A stretch of DNA of 64,000 bases, from contig DDWM01000047.1 of the NCBI GenBank assembly GCA_002345925.1, positions 13,918 through 77,917 on the forward strand, read 5' to 3'. The position numbers were made by a program, and so were the translations under genes. The notes beneath the pieces were generated by a model. That model saw nothing but the letters and a program-made list of their open reading frames with translations, made no database searches and was not told the DNA's origin. Shown here piece after piece: positions 1 through 9,418 of the stretch (the first letter of the stretch is position 1; each line of letters begins with the position of its first letter). Origin of the DNA: Actinobacteria bacterium UBA2286. GTDB lineage: Bacteria > Actinomycetota > Coriobacteriia > Anaerosomatales > Anaerosomataceae.

Positions 1-3000
1 CCGACACCCACGCGAGCCTGCCAACCCTTGTTCCATGCGCCGGCCGCAAGCGGGCCGGTCATGATGGTGCGATCGTCCATGTCCGTGGTGCTGTTACCGC
101 GAGCGGTAACGATGTTGACCCAGTCGCCTTCCTTGATTCCGGCGGCGAGAGCGTCAACAGAGTTGAGCTCCACCCACGGATGCGGCTCAAGTTCAACGTT
201 CCACGGGTTGTTACGAGTGATCGGGCCACCCTGGAAATGCTCGACGCAACGAATCGACGTGAGCACCAGCGGGAAGTTGGCAGCCGTGCCTCTCGCGCTA
301 TCCGAGAAGATGCAGCTACTCACGGCACCGACAGCGCCGCTGACAGTCCCGACGGTGTTACGGCCCCAGGCCGCAACAAGGTTGGGAAGAGTACCAGTAC
401 CGTCGTACGGCGTTTCGTACGGCTCAGTGAAGGCCGGGAAACGTCCGGGGTACATGTGGTTCGTGCCTACGCCAGCATCAGGAACGTCCTTGAGCTGGTT
501 GTAGGTGCGGTACAGCCAGGACCAGTCGGCGAGCGTGTTGGTGCTACCGATTGTCCACAGCCGTGCAAGGTAGCCAGGAGCCACGAACACGTCGCCCACA
601 TCGCCGGCAAGTTCGCCGTTGTTGTAGAAAATGCGGCGGTTGAGCAGCCATGCCCAGCCATAGCGCGGGTACTGCAGGTGCGCGCCGGCGTACTTCTCGG
701 CGCCCTGGCGAGACTTGGCCTTGTTTGCCATACCCCAAGGCATCGCTGCGCCGTCCGTGTCAGTCGCGGCCGGAGTTACGTTGCCTACCTGATCCGGGTT
801 GAAGCCACCACCCTGGGCACCTGAGTTACCAGTGGAGTAGATCCACATCGTACCCTTGTGACCAGCGACGAAGCCTGCTGCACCCGTACCGGCATAACCG
901 TCGAGCGGAGCACACATCTCCTTGTAGACCTGCTCGGCAACATACTCGCTGCCGACAAGGGTCTTGCCCTCGTAGTCCACGCCTGTGACGGCTTCGAAGC
1001 TGCCCGTGCCGTTCCAACCGTACTTGCCCCAAAGGACGTCATACGCGTTGAGACCAGCAAGCGGGGTGCCTGCCCACTCGGCAGTGATGTGGCTGAATGC
1101 GCCGGCATCACTGAGAGCCTTGGCGAAACGATGAAGCAACTCAAGGTCGGTCTTGCTATTGCCCTTGGGCATAGCCGCACGATCGCGCCACTGCATCCAA
1201 CGGCCCGAGCTCGTGACCGATCCGGCTTCCTCAACGTGCGAACAGGCCGGCAGCAAGTACGTGACACCCGTGCTCTTGCGCTTGCACTGGGCGGTCTCGG
1301 TGGCAAACATGTCGGTACAGACCAGCAGGTCAAGTGCCTCAAGACCCTTGCGCACCGCGCTCTGGTTAGGCTCTGTGACGGCGGGATTCTGACCCCAGAC
1401 CACACATGCCTTGATGTTGGGAACTGAGTTTGCCGTTGCCCAATCCGGGTCCATTCGACGGAACGCCTCGATGTGCGGTACGCCGTTGCCCTTGGGCCAG
1501 CAGGCCCACAGCTTGTCGAACGAAAGAGTGTCGACGTCTGAGCTGGTGATGGCACGGCTGCCGAACCACTCGCGGGTCATGTTGTAGAAACCGCGCTGCT
1601 GCCAAGCAATGTCGCCTTCGTTGTAAGCGCTCTTTGTCGTGGTACCCAGTACGCGGTTGCCAAACAACTTGTTGCAGTAGTCGGCGTAAGACTGACCGAC
1701 ACCCGGGTTACCGGAATAACCAGGGATGAGATCGAAGAGCGTGCCCATGTCTGTCGAACCCTGGACGTTGTGGATACCACGAAGGGCGTTGATGCCGCCT
1801 CCCGCACGACCCATGTTGCCCATGAGAGTCTGGATGACAGCGTAGGAGCGAACGCCCTGCGAGCCGCTCGTGAACTGCGTGGCACCCATGGCGTACATGA
1901 TGCACGCGGCACGGTAGCCGGGGCCCGTGAGATCCTGCGAAGCAGCACCGAAGTCGGAGCTGGAGCAGCGGCTGTTAGCGATGAAAGCATCGCGAACAGC
2001 TGCAATGTCAGCCTCGGTACAACCACAGATCTGCGCAACCGTGGCAGCCGGGTACTTCGCGACGTGGGTCCTGAGCCTCTGGAAGACACACTCGGCATCG
2101 TCCACGTTGGCCGCGATTTCCGGCATGTTCGTCCACTGCCAGGCGGTGCCACCGGTGTTGGAGGCACTGCGGAGAATCGCGCGCTTGTAGTCGCCAGTTG
2201 CAGTGTCTACCTTGATGCGCGAGTCACAGTACTTCGGCCAGCCCGCGGTGAGCGGAGCGGCAGACCAAGTAGATCCGCCATCCGTCGAGTACTGAGCCGT
2301 CGCAAGCTCGCCGGAAGTCAACGTGCGCTGCGTGCCGCCATCGTCGATGAATGCACGGCCGTAGGAGGCTGCGTTTCCTGCAGTGCTGTTGTGCCACGCG
2401 AAGAAGTTGACGGCTGCGGTGCTCGTCGGATTCGCGTACATCCACGTGATGATGGAGTTCAGCACACCGTTGATGAACGCGATGTTGGTTCCGGGACGAA
2501 TTCGAACATAACGGTCATGCTTACGCATGTCGTTGACGTTCGAGGCAACGTAGCCGCTGTTGATCATGCGGGCGGTACGGGTCTGCCGCGGATCAACGAC
2601 GACCAGAGCGGCATTCCTACCGCGACCGTTGACGTCGAAGCGAGCGGTGTTCACGTGACCGATCGACGCGGGGTGGTTCTCAGCGGGGTTTGCCCCGCAA
2701 ACGAAGAACATGGTGGAGTTATCTAGGTCCACCCAGTTGTTCGTCATAGCGCCTCGTCCAAATGTGCGGCCAAGACCGGCCACTGTGGACGAGTGTCATA
2801 TACGGGCCTGGTGTTCGACCAGGCTTGTGCCAAATTCGGCGATGACTTTGCGGTACAGGTAGTTGGGCTCGTTGTTCATGTGCGACGAGCCGAAGAACAT
2901 GACCGTCTTTGCGTTCGAAGCTGCGGTGGAACCGGGTGTTACTGCGCCGAGCGAGTCGCGGATTGCCTTGAGGCCGGTGTGGTTCACACCGTCGCCCGCA

Positions 3001-3443
3001 ACGATCTCGGTCATGGCCGTGTCCAGTGCCAATGCAGACCAGGCACCGTTACCAATGCGCTTCCACGCAGTACCTGTGAAATCAAAACCATCGACGGCCG
3101 CAGTGTGCTCCGGCACGCCAAGACGACGAACGTTGTTTACCAACTGATACGAGCCAGCGCCCTTGGAGCACAGTCCGCCTCGGCTGGTCGGGTTGTTCGA
3201 ATCGCCATAAACGTCAAGTACGTTGCCGCTAGCATCCACGTCGACCTTCTGGCCGCACTGCGCTGAGCAGTAAGGACAGGTCGTCGTGTACGTCGCAGCA
3301 ACCTCAGCAGCTACGGCACGGGACGCGGTGAATACCATGTCGGCACCGGTAGCCCCTACCACAGCCGCCGCAGCGCCTGCCTTCAGGAAGTCGCGCCGTG
3401 AAAGCTCGAACTTCCCTTCTGTTTCCTTATCGTGTGTAGCCAT
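1..3443 (-). CDS. fdnG: Selenocysteine formate dehydrogenase-N-type alpha subunit (partial, C-terminus outside window)
   Basis: Periplasm-side molybdopterin/tungstopterin oxidoreductase that would oxidise formate and pass electrons to a ferredoxin-type beta subunit. The N-terminus has a Tat signal (SRRDFLKAG, residues ~14-22) and a [4Fe-4S] motif CPYCSAQC...C around residues 56-92. The frame meets a UGA at 2796-2798 (residue 216) in the context EHQARI-U-HSSTVAGLGRTFGRGAMTNN. This is the exact position and context of the active-site selenocysteine in FDH-N/FDH-O. I translated the frame through the UGA to base 1 and found no other stop. The distal part keeps family blocks such as the dinucleotide-binding region (ITRNNPWNVELEPHPWVEL). 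At least 1147 residues are visible against about 1015 in E. coli FdnG, so this protein is unusually long. The start ATG (3441-3443) follows AGGGAAAGGT. The beta subunit, if present, lies left of the window. Confidence 0.93.
2766..2798 (-). promoter_or_regulatory. Bacterial SECIS element directing Sec insertion at UGA
   Basis: Directly 3' of the in-frame UGA (2796-2798) the minus-strand transcript folds into a six-pair stem, GUGGCC (2783-2778) with GGCCGC (2771-2766), including one G-U pair. It closes a GGUCUU loop. The distance from UGA to loop and a GGUCU-type apical loop match E. coli fdhF/fdnG SECIS elements that bind SelB. The pairing is seen; the function follows from the family. Confidence 0.8.
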
Positions 3444-3560
3444 ACCTTTCCCTCTCTATTCGTGGATCCTTGGTGACCCACAATGGTCCGAAGATACCTC
3501 CGGTCCAACCGACCTTCTCCGCCACACCTCCTTCTAGTTCGGGGCCGTCTCGGGGGGGAA

Positions 3561-3609
3561 TAAGAAAAACCGGTCTACTCACGCGTCAGTTCTGCGTGTG
3601 TAACCGGTT
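3561..3609 (-). terminator. Intrinsic terminator inside the formate dehydrogenase leader
   Basis: On the minus strand AACCGGT (3609-3603) pairs with ACCGGTT (3574-3568), and an inner CACGC/GCGTG helix stacks in the loop. A T-rich run (TTTTTCTT) follows at once. It lies about 125 bp before the fdnG start with no gene ending just upstream, so it acts on transcripts heading into fdnG. That makes it an attenuator or riboswitch expression platform rather than the end of another operon. Confidence 0.7.
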
Positions 3610-3785
3610 CTGTCAGGCGATTGCCTCCCTTACCCCAGAGATGACGCGACACGGACCCCATTTGCCGGGGAGCCTCGCATCGCTGTCTCCTTTCCAAGTG
3701 GGGAGGCGTCACCGTTTCCAGTGGCACCCTATCGGCCTGAAAACCTTTGCGCGGCGCGCTTTAGGTCAGGAGGCTCGGAGACGAA
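3610..3785 (-). ncRNA. Structured 5' leader of fdnG; candidate Moco-type riboswitch
   Basis: The 480 bp between fdnG and the next gene hold no convincing ORF. Read on the minus strand, the leader begins near CTCCGAGCCTCC (3780-3769). It forms a CTGACCT/AGG..TCAG helix with a nested GCGC/GCGC hairpin. Next is a long helix, GGTG-C-CACTG closed by a GAAA tetraloop with CGGTG-A-CGCC. A further GC-rich domain then leads into the terminator at 3561-3609. Multi-helix RNA plus terminator before a molybdopterin enzyme fits the known use of molybdenum-cofactor riboswitches, but I could not align it to that family from memory. It could be another aptamer class. Confidence 0.4.
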
Positions 3786-3837
3786 CGGCCTATTCAATTA
3801 CCCTGGTGAATCTGCCGGGACCCATTGTTCCAGGGAT

Positions 3838-3853
3838 TGTAACTAGAGTTACA
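3838..3853. promoter_or_regulatory. 16-bp palindrome TGTAAC-N4-GTTACA, likely CRP/FNR-family operator
   Basis: TGTAACTAGAGTTACA is a perfect inverted repeat about 55-60 bp before the inferred start of the fdnG leader transcript. It resembles CRP/FNR-superfamily sites (TGTGA-N6-TCACA type). Its spacing from a weak -10-like TTGAAT (about 3792-3797, minus) would suit a class-I activator. The regulator is not in the window. Confidence 0.45.
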
Positions 3854-3925
3854 AACACTCTCTATCAAGCGTACCGACACTGCCGAGATGTGTCAATCCT
3901 GTGAGTACCCGTAAACAAGCACGTA

Positions 3926-5440
3926 TCACGCAGTCCCACCGCCGAATGTGTCTAGAAACGCTTTACGGTCGTAAACCTGGACGCTCATCGCTCTGGCCGA
4001 TCGTGCAAGTTCCTCGTCCTCAGTTGCCAGTCGAGAGACACGCTGGGCGATGGTCAGCAGAATCGCAGTCGGTCGATCGACCCCGCCTTCCTGGACAAGC
4101 TCGGCCACATCCGATTCCGAGTGCGGCTCGGGGTGCAGCAAGTCATTCAACGCCACTCCGTCGAGGCTGCGGCCCTCGTACTCTGCGAATCCCTCGGCCG
4201 GCACGACCCACTTGAAACGGCGGTCGTTCATGAAGTCCATCTTCTCGGCCAAAGCCATTCCCTCGATGAAATCGGAGGTCACCACTATCGAACGCTTACG
4301 ACGCAGGAGAGGGATGAGGAAGAGCAGAAGCGGTGACAGGCATATCGTCCAGCCCAGCGGCGTCTTGGGTGCCTCAAACGAAGGGATGAGACCCACGCTC
4401 GGCCAGCCCCAAACCTGCACCTGGTGGTTCTCGCGGTCGGACACGTAGATCCTGCCGTCGCTGTCGAGAGAGACGTCGCTCGGATACTGGAACTGACCGA
4501 GACCGACTCCGTTGCCGCCAAAGCCCGCTATGCGCTGGCCATTGAGCTCATAGATGTCCACCGTGTGTGAGAACGCATCAACAACGTACAACCGCTGATC
4601 CGCGTCAATGGCCATCCCACGCGGCGTTCCCGACGTTGGGATCATGTACTTGTATTCGCCCTCGGAAGAGAACACCTGAACGCGCCTGTTGTTGCTGTCC
4701 GAGACGAAGATGTCTCCGTTCTTTGCAACGACGATACCGTTGGGGTAGTAGAAGCCGCCAGGGGAATCCTCCATGCGCGCGGCCTGGACCGTCTTGCCCC
4801 AGCGGCGTATCTCTTCACCATCGGGTGTGTACTCGAGAACGCGATGCAACTTGCTGCGACCCACGTCGGCGATCAGGACATTGCCTTCAGCGTCGAACGC
4901 GATAGCGATCGGCGCCCAGTCGGTCGGGGCATCACCCTGCGCCTTGAACTCCCGGATGAACTTCCCGTCTGCCGAGAACACGAATACGCCCTGGAGAAGA
5001 CGATCGGTAACCCAGATCTCGCCGTCAGCGCTAACCGCAACGCGACCCGGCTGCGCGAGCGCAGTTGCAGCATCACTCTCGATTGCGCGGAATGAGAAGT
5101 TGTATGAGCCGTCTGTGTCGTAGCACCGGATCGCCTTGTTCTTGTTGTCGACGATGTAAGCACGGTCCCCGCTGGTTACCGCCACGCCAATCGGCTGCGT
5201 GAGTGCGTCAGCGCCCTCCGGGCCTGCGATGGAATACAGGTACTCGGGTGGAGTGACGCTAGCCTCGCCGCCGCCGATGAACGGCACGACGATTCTGCCA
5301 TTCTCCAGGTAGTTGAACGTCGCCCAGACGAGCAACAGCAGAAGAAGAACCAGCAGCACCAGGGCCACGATTCTCTTCGTCCGGCCGCGGCGCTCGCGCT
5401 CTGCGAGAAAGTTCGACAGTTTCCGATTGGATTCGGTCAC
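3926..5440 (-). CDS. NHL-repeat beta-propeller membrane protein with cytosolic PIN-like tail
   Basis: 504 residues. A membrane segment sits at about 24-42 (IVALVLLVLLLLLLVWATF). It is followed by about six NHL repeats (residues ~70-345; for example GDIFVSDSNNRRVQVF and GRIYVSDRENHQVQVW), which form an extracytoplasmic propeller. A second membrane segment lies near 355-378, then a basic RRKR stop and a ~120-residue cytosolic domain. That tail begins IVVTSDFIEG and ends LATEDEELARSARAMSVQVYD, the strand-helix pattern typical of PIN domains but with unclear catalytic acids. It is the last gene of the cytochrome operon (30 bp after the TPR gene). NHL propellers often accompany multiheme cytochrome conduits, so an assembly, scaffold or sensing role is inferred. 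Confidence 0.8.
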   Translation of the reverse strand: MTESNRKLSNFLAERERRGRTKRIVALVLLVLLLLLLVWATFNYLENGRIVVPFIGGGEASVTPPEYLYSIAGPEGADALTQPIGVAVTSGDRAYIVDNKNKAIRCYDTDGSYNFSFRAIESDAATALAQPGRVAVSADGEIWVTDRLLQGVFVFSADGKFIREFKAQGDAPTDWAPIAIAFDAEGNVLIADVGRSKLHRVLEYTPDGEEIRRWGKTVQAARMEDSPGGFYYPNGIVVAKNGDIFVSDSNNRRVQVFSSEGEYKYMIPTSGTPRGMAIDADQRLYVVDAFSHTVDIYELNGQRIAGFGGNGVGLGQFQYPSDVSLDSDGRIYVSDRENHQVQVWGWPSVGLIPSFEAPKTPLGWTICLSPLLLFLIPLLRRKRSIVVTSDFIEGMALAEKMDFMNDRRFKWVVPAEGFAEYEGRSLDGVALNDLLHPEPHSESDVAELVQEGGVDRPTAILLTIAQRVSRLATEDEELARSARAMSVQVYDRKAFLDTFGGGTA

Positions 5441-5470
5441 GCTTCACACTCCGTGTTCATCGCGAGCTGA

Positions 5471-6469
5471 TTATTTACCGAGCCGAGCAAGAGCCTCGGT
5501 TGCGTCAGGATCCTGAGGAACGAGTTTCAGAACCCGCTCGTAGGCGGCGGTTGCTTCATCGACCTTGTCGAAGCCTTCAAGCAGTTGCGCGACAAGACGA
5601 GCAGCTTCGATGTTAGTGGGCGCGAGCGCGATGGCGATACGCGCCTCTACCAGTGCTTCCTTTGTATCGCTCTTCTGGAGTGACTTGGCGAGAGCTATGT
5701 GGTCTCCAGCCGGACCGAACTTCTCAAGCTCCGCAAGCGGCTCGGCTCGGCCGGGAGCGTTATCGGCCGAGCGACGGAACAGCTCGGCCGCTCCTGCCTT
5801 ATCGCCATCTGCGAGAAGCAGCAGTCCCATGTCGTAGTTGGCCTCGGCCATAGTCGGCACGAATGCGAGTGCTGTCTCGAGCTCCTTGCGCTGATTTGAA
5901 TCCGAGCCAAGCTCTCGATATGCAACCGAGAGCGCGTAGTGAGTGTCAGCATCGTCGCGCTTCATACGAAGCGCTTCTTTCAGGTACAGCACCGCATCCT
6001 CGTAATCCTTGAGGGAGAGGAGTGTCACGCCGCGGTAGTAATACGCACGCTCCAGGCGCTGGTCCTGACTGGCGAACTGCCCGGACTTCAGGTTGTCGAC
6101 GAGGCGCTGCCAGTACCCCTCGGCAGTGCGCCACTCTTCGCGCTTCATGGCGATCAAACCGAGGCCTTCCAGCGCAGCCGCGTTGTCTTCTTCGATCTTG
6201 AGTGCGTTTTGGAACTGCTCTACCGAGTCATCCAGACGTCCGTCGGATGCGAGCGCCTGAGCCAGCAGGATGCGTGCACCGGCGTCCTTCGGCGACTTCT
6301 TGACCTGGGCGACCAGCGACTCGATCGCGCGTCCGGTGACCGAGTTCTTCTCAACACCGCGCTGGGTCGAGAAGACCGTGTAGCCAAGATAGACAAGCGC
6401 GACCACAACGAGCAGGCCGACGATTTTGACTGCGATACCAAGAACATGTGAGTTCATGCGTAGTTTCAC
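5471..6469 (-). CDS. Membrane-anchored TPR-repeat protein
   Basis: 332 residues. One N-terminal membrane anchor (about 10-30, VKIVGLLVVVALVYLGYTVF) is followed by about six to seven TPR units (residues ~58-330) with typical A-x-Y...A...Y-A patterns, such as YYYRGVTLLSLKDYEDAVLY. No catalytic domain is visible. It lies 24 bp after the 20-haem cytochrome gene and 30 bp before the NHL gene, so all three are probably cotranscribed. TPR proteins in such loci usually scaffold cytochrome maturation (compare the TPR part of NrfG/CcmI); that role is inferred. The GTG start at 6467-6469 has GGAG ten bases upstream; an ATG four codons later is also possible. Confidence 0.8.
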   Translation of the reverse strand: MKLRMNSHVLGIAVKIVGLLVVVALVYLGYTVFSTQRGVEKNSVTGRAIESLVAQVKKSPKDAGARILLAQALASDGRLDDSVEQFQNALKIEEDNAAALEGLGLIAMKREEWRTAEGYWQRLVDNLKSGQFASQDQRLERAYYYRGVTLLSLKDYEDAVLYLKEALRMKRDDADTHYALSVAYRELGSDSNQRKELETALAFVPTMAEANYDMGLLLLADGDKAGAAELFRRSADNAPGRAEPLAELEKFGPAGDHIALAKSLQKSDTKEALVEARIAIALAPTNIEAARLVAQLLEGFDKVDEATAAYERVLKLVPQDPDATEALARLGK

Positions 6470-6493
6470 TCGAGAGTCACTCCACTTGCTCGA

Positions 6494-8101
6494 TCAGAGG
6501 TTGAGGTCTGTGTGACAGCGCCGGCAGAGCTCAGAACCCGGCCATGGCGCGATTCGTATGTTCTTGATGTCGAGAGCTCCATGACAATCGTAACAGCCTC
6601 GCATGTCGTGAGGCCCGGTGAGCGGGTTGTCGACCCTGATGCCCGTAGACCCAAATCCGATATGACAGTCGTCACATACGTACGGCGTGTCCTTCTTATA
6701 CTCGGCCTTAGTGGCCACATTGAAGTGGACTGCATGTTCGGCGAGTCCGGCTACCTTGATGTCCGTGGCGGGTTCGGTTTCCATCTCAGGATGGCACTTC
6801 ACGCAATTCTTCGCGACAAGTTCCGCTGAACGGACGGTTGCGTGATGGCAGTCCTGGCATGATTCCCGGTCCTTGTGGCAGACGCGACAGTCCTCGCCTG
6901 AGAGCTTACCTCTCGTGGCGTGGACATCGAGCCAGTCAGTCGGGTGCGGCATCGTAGTCTGGTGACACTGCTGGCATGACTTTGAGTCGTGACAGACAGC
7001 GCAGTCACCCTTCTGGCCGAGGAAGAGGCCACCGTGCTCGGATGACCACTGCGGCTTGCGGTGGTCTGCAGGAATCACCTTCAGCCCGACTTTGCCGTTA
7101 GCAAGCTTCGTTCCACCGTTGTGGCACTTCACGCACACATTGGCCTTGTGACACATAGCGCAATACGACACGCCGGCCTTGGCTGAGTCATTGTGCTCAC
7201 CACTCAAGAACTTCACAGTGTGAGTCACCGGTGTGAGCTCGAAGCTCTTGGGGTGACAGTCTTCGCACTTCTCCGTGGCAACCGGTCCATTGGCTGCATG
7301 CACGAGTCCGTGGCAGCGATAGCAGTCCTGCATTGAGTTCTTGTCTGTCACTGTCGGCTGATGCGCGAATCGCGGATGGCAGACCGTGCACTTGTAGTCA
7401 CGCTTCAGGTGATCGTCATGCGCAAAGACGATACGCCCGGGCTCGAACTTGTCGATATCGGGGTGGCAGTAGTTGCACTGGCCGATGGTTGTCTCTTCAT
7501 CCGGGTCGACAAGCTTCGAGGGTTCATCAGCCTTCACAGGCACGGTGCGCAGGAAGACAGCGGGCATCGGGCCTACATCGACCTTCTCGGTCTCGTGGCA
7601 GGTGTCACAATCCTTGACCGGCTCATGGCATAGCAGACAGCCGTTCACTCCCCCGGTCTTGCTCGCAGTCGCGTGTGGTTTAGCCTTCCAGTCCTTCACG
7701 TGCGACTCGGGGCGTCGTGTGTCGCCGTCAGGGTGACAGTCGACACAATCGCCACTCGCGATCTGACCTGTAGGACCATGCACCAGGCCGTGGCACGCGA
7801 AGCATGATGCCATTGTGGGCGCGGTCGTCTTGCCGCCCTCGTGAGGATTGACGAAGTGGCAAGAGGAGCAGTCCGCCGTGAGGTGCGCGGCGTGCTTGAA
7901 GATAACCGAGGGGTTCCTCGATGCACCGATGACCGCGTGACAGGGAGTACAGTTGCGTGCGGCGACCGGAGCCGTGAGGTCGATCGGCGGAGAGTCAACG
8001 ACGCTTCGGGCCTGCAGTGCGGGGACAGCAAGGAAGGCGGCGGTCGAAATCGCCGCGACCGCCACCAGTACCATTGCTCTCGATGCGCTGAAGCGTGCCA
8101 T
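6494..8101 (-). CDS. Periplasmic/extracellular multiheme c-type cytochrome, 20 CXXCH motifs
   Basis: 535 residues from the ATG at 8099-8101. A TTG seven codons upstream is less likely because it would overlap the preceding stop. A signal peptide (about 1-32) is followed by 20 CXXCH haem-binding motifs, the first CTPCH and the last CRRCH close to the C-terminus, plus many extra histidines that can act as distal ligands. Repeats of the CFACHGLVHG and CYRCHGLVHA type suggest internal duplication of a NapC/NrfH- or doubled-CXXCH-like unit. The gene starts 4 bp after the 13-haem cytochrome stop, so the cytochromes are coupled. Its role as an electron wire between membrane quinol oxidation and outside acceptors is inferred from haem content and neighbours. 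Confidence 0.9.
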   Translation of the reverse strand: MARFSASRAMVLVAVAAISTAAFLAVPALQARSVVDSPPIDLTAPVAARNCTPCHAVIGASRNPSVIFKHAAHLTADCSSCHFVNPHEGGKTTAPTMASCFACHGLVHGPTGQIASGDCVDCHPDGDTRRPESHVKDWKAKPHATASKTGGVNGCLLCHEPVKDCDTCHETEKVDVGPMPAVFLRTVPVKADEPSKLVDPDEETTIGQCNYCHPDIDKFEPGRIVFAHDDHLKRDYKCTVCHPRFAHQPTVTDKNSMQDCYRCHGLVHAANGPVATEKCEDCHPKSFELTPVTHTVKFLSGEHNDSAKAGVSYCAMCHKANVCVKCHNGGTKLANGKVGLKVIPADHRKPQWSSEHGGLFLGQKGDCAVCHDSKSCQQCHQTTMPHPTDWLDVHATRGKLSGEDCRVCHKDRESCQDCHHATVRSAELVAKNCVKCHPEMETEPATDIKVAGLAEHAVHFNVATKAEYKKDTPYVCDDCHIGFGSTGIRVDNPLTGPHDMRGCYDCHGALDIKNIRIAPWPGSELCRRCHTDLNL

Positions 8102-8105
8102 CAGA

Positions 8106-9362
8106 TTAAGAGCCGCCTCCAAAGACAGACCCGATCAGTTTCAGAACCGGGTTGTTCGCTCTCACATCTGCCTTGCCATGAATCATACCTGCTGAGCTCT
8201 TGGTGAACTCCTCCGTAGCGGTACCATGCTGATCATGACAGCTTCCAGCACCACATGATGCGGCCAGATTCGCCGGGTTCACGTTGGACTCCTTGTCGGC
8301 CTTGGGCTGAATGCCGTGGTAGTCGTGGCACTGCCAGCAAGCCGGAGCGTCCTCGGCACCGGCCTTGTATGCCGCGCCGTGATAGTAGTCGCTGTAGCTA
8401 TCGTAGTAATCCTTATGGCACTTGCCGCACATGTCGTACGAGGCTGCATGGATCGTCATGCTTGCCTCTTTGGTGTCCGTGAGCGGAATCGTGTGACCTC
8501 CATGGCAGGAACCACATGTAGCCGAGGCGTAATTCCCGCTCGCGATTTCTTCGGCGTGAATAGAAGCCTCATATGCGGCCTTCTGGTCATCGTGGTCGTG
8601 GCACGCGGCGCAGGAAAGACCTGCGTTGACGTACCAGAGCTTGGTCTTGGGCTCAGGCGCATCGTCGCCATACGTGAAGTCGACGTGGCACTGCACACAA
8701 GTGATGTCACGGTGTGCCGAGGATTCCACGCCCACAACCTGATACGACTTGATCAGGCCATTGGAGAGCTTGGTCAGGTTCGGGTTGCCGTGACACGCCT
8801 GGCATCCGCTGCCCACATCGTACGCAAAGGCCTGCTTGGGCTGCCATTCAACGCCCTCTTTGACGTGGCATGAGTTGCAGTCCGAGATCGTGTGACACAT
8901 CGCGCACTCGGTATTCGTCTTCGCGAGCGAAGGTGTCACGTGCGGCTTGTTTTTCCAGTCCGCCGTGTGCGACTTCGGCCGCAGCTTGATCGGCCCGGCC
9001 TTGTGACAGTCAGAGCACAGCGAGGTCGCCATTTCGCCCTGAGACCCATGAGTAAGCCCGTGGCAGTTGAAGCATTCCTTCATCGGAACGCGCTTGATCA
9101 GACCACCGGGGCCGTGTGGCGATTCTGTATGACAGGCGTTGCATGCGGTGGTGATATGGGAGCCGTGGGTGAAGTTGATGCTCAGATCTTTCACCTCGGC
9201 GTAGTTCGCGTGGCAGTAAGTGCAGTTCTCTTTGTAGACTTCGCCGCCTAGCTGAATCGTGATAGCCGATGAGGCTGCCGGCGCGATTGCGACGACGACC
9301 AGTACGACCAGTATCAGCAGAGCTCGCGAGACATGCTTGCCGGAGCGTGCCTCTCTTCTCAC
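8106..9362 (-). CDS. Multiheme c-type cytochrome, 12 CXXCH plus one CX4CH
   Basis: 418 residues with an N-terminal signal or anchor (about 10-35). It contains 12 CXXCH motifs (CTYCH first, CWQCH last) and a thirteenth site of CX4CH form (CGAGSCH) near residue 377. The C-terminal ~100 residues (DSYSDYYHGAAYKAGAEDAP, then the CX4CH and GMIHGK) are nearly the same as the next cytochrome upstream, so the two are paralogues sharing a terminal module. CX4CH occurs in some deltaproteobacterial and actinobacterial cytochromes and may bind haem or another ligand. It lies between the 7-haem and 20-haem genes in one operon. Confidence 0.9.
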   Translation of the reverse strand: MRREARSGKHVSRALLILVVLVVVAIAPAASSAITIQLGGEVYKENCTYCHANYAEVKDLSINFTHGSHITTACNACHTESPHGPGGLIKRVPMKECFNCHGLTHGSQGEMATSLCSDCHKAGPIKLRPKSHTADWKNKPHVTPSLAKTNTECAMCHTISDCNSCHVKEGVEWQPKQAFAYDVGSGCQACHGNPNLTKLSNGLIKSYQVVGVESSAHRDITCVQCHVDFTYGDDAPEPKTKLWYVNAGLSCAACHDHDDQKAAYEASIHAEEIASGNYASATCGSCHGGHTIPLTDTKEASMTIHAASYDMCGKCHKDYYDSYSDYYHGAAYKAGAEDAPACWQCHDYHGIQPKADKESNVNPANLAASCGAGSCHDQHGTATEEFTKSSAGMIHGKADVRANNPVLKLIGSVFGGGS

Positions 9363-9418
9363 CCTTTTCCCCTTACCTACTCGCTAATCGCGTTCGCTTC
9401 AGGGCGACTCTTCTTCGG

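Noticed and set aside
785..2726. Long antisense or off-frame reading frames over the formate dehydrogenase gene (for example 1770-2726 plus, 785-1555 minus)
   Set aside because: They are Arg/Ser/Thr-rich shadow frames. The same-strand frame through the UGA gives recognisable FDH sequence across the whole interval.
2796..2798. Nonsense mutation or pseudogene in formate dehydrogenase
   Set aside because: The UGA is at the exact Sec position, flanked by conserved residues and a SECIS-like hairpin, with an intact frame on both sides.
3610..3785. Cobalamin or c-di-GMP-I riboswitch before fdnG
   Set aside because: Some short strings look similar (GCCACTG-like, GGCAAA), but the conserved boxes of either class could not be lined up in order.
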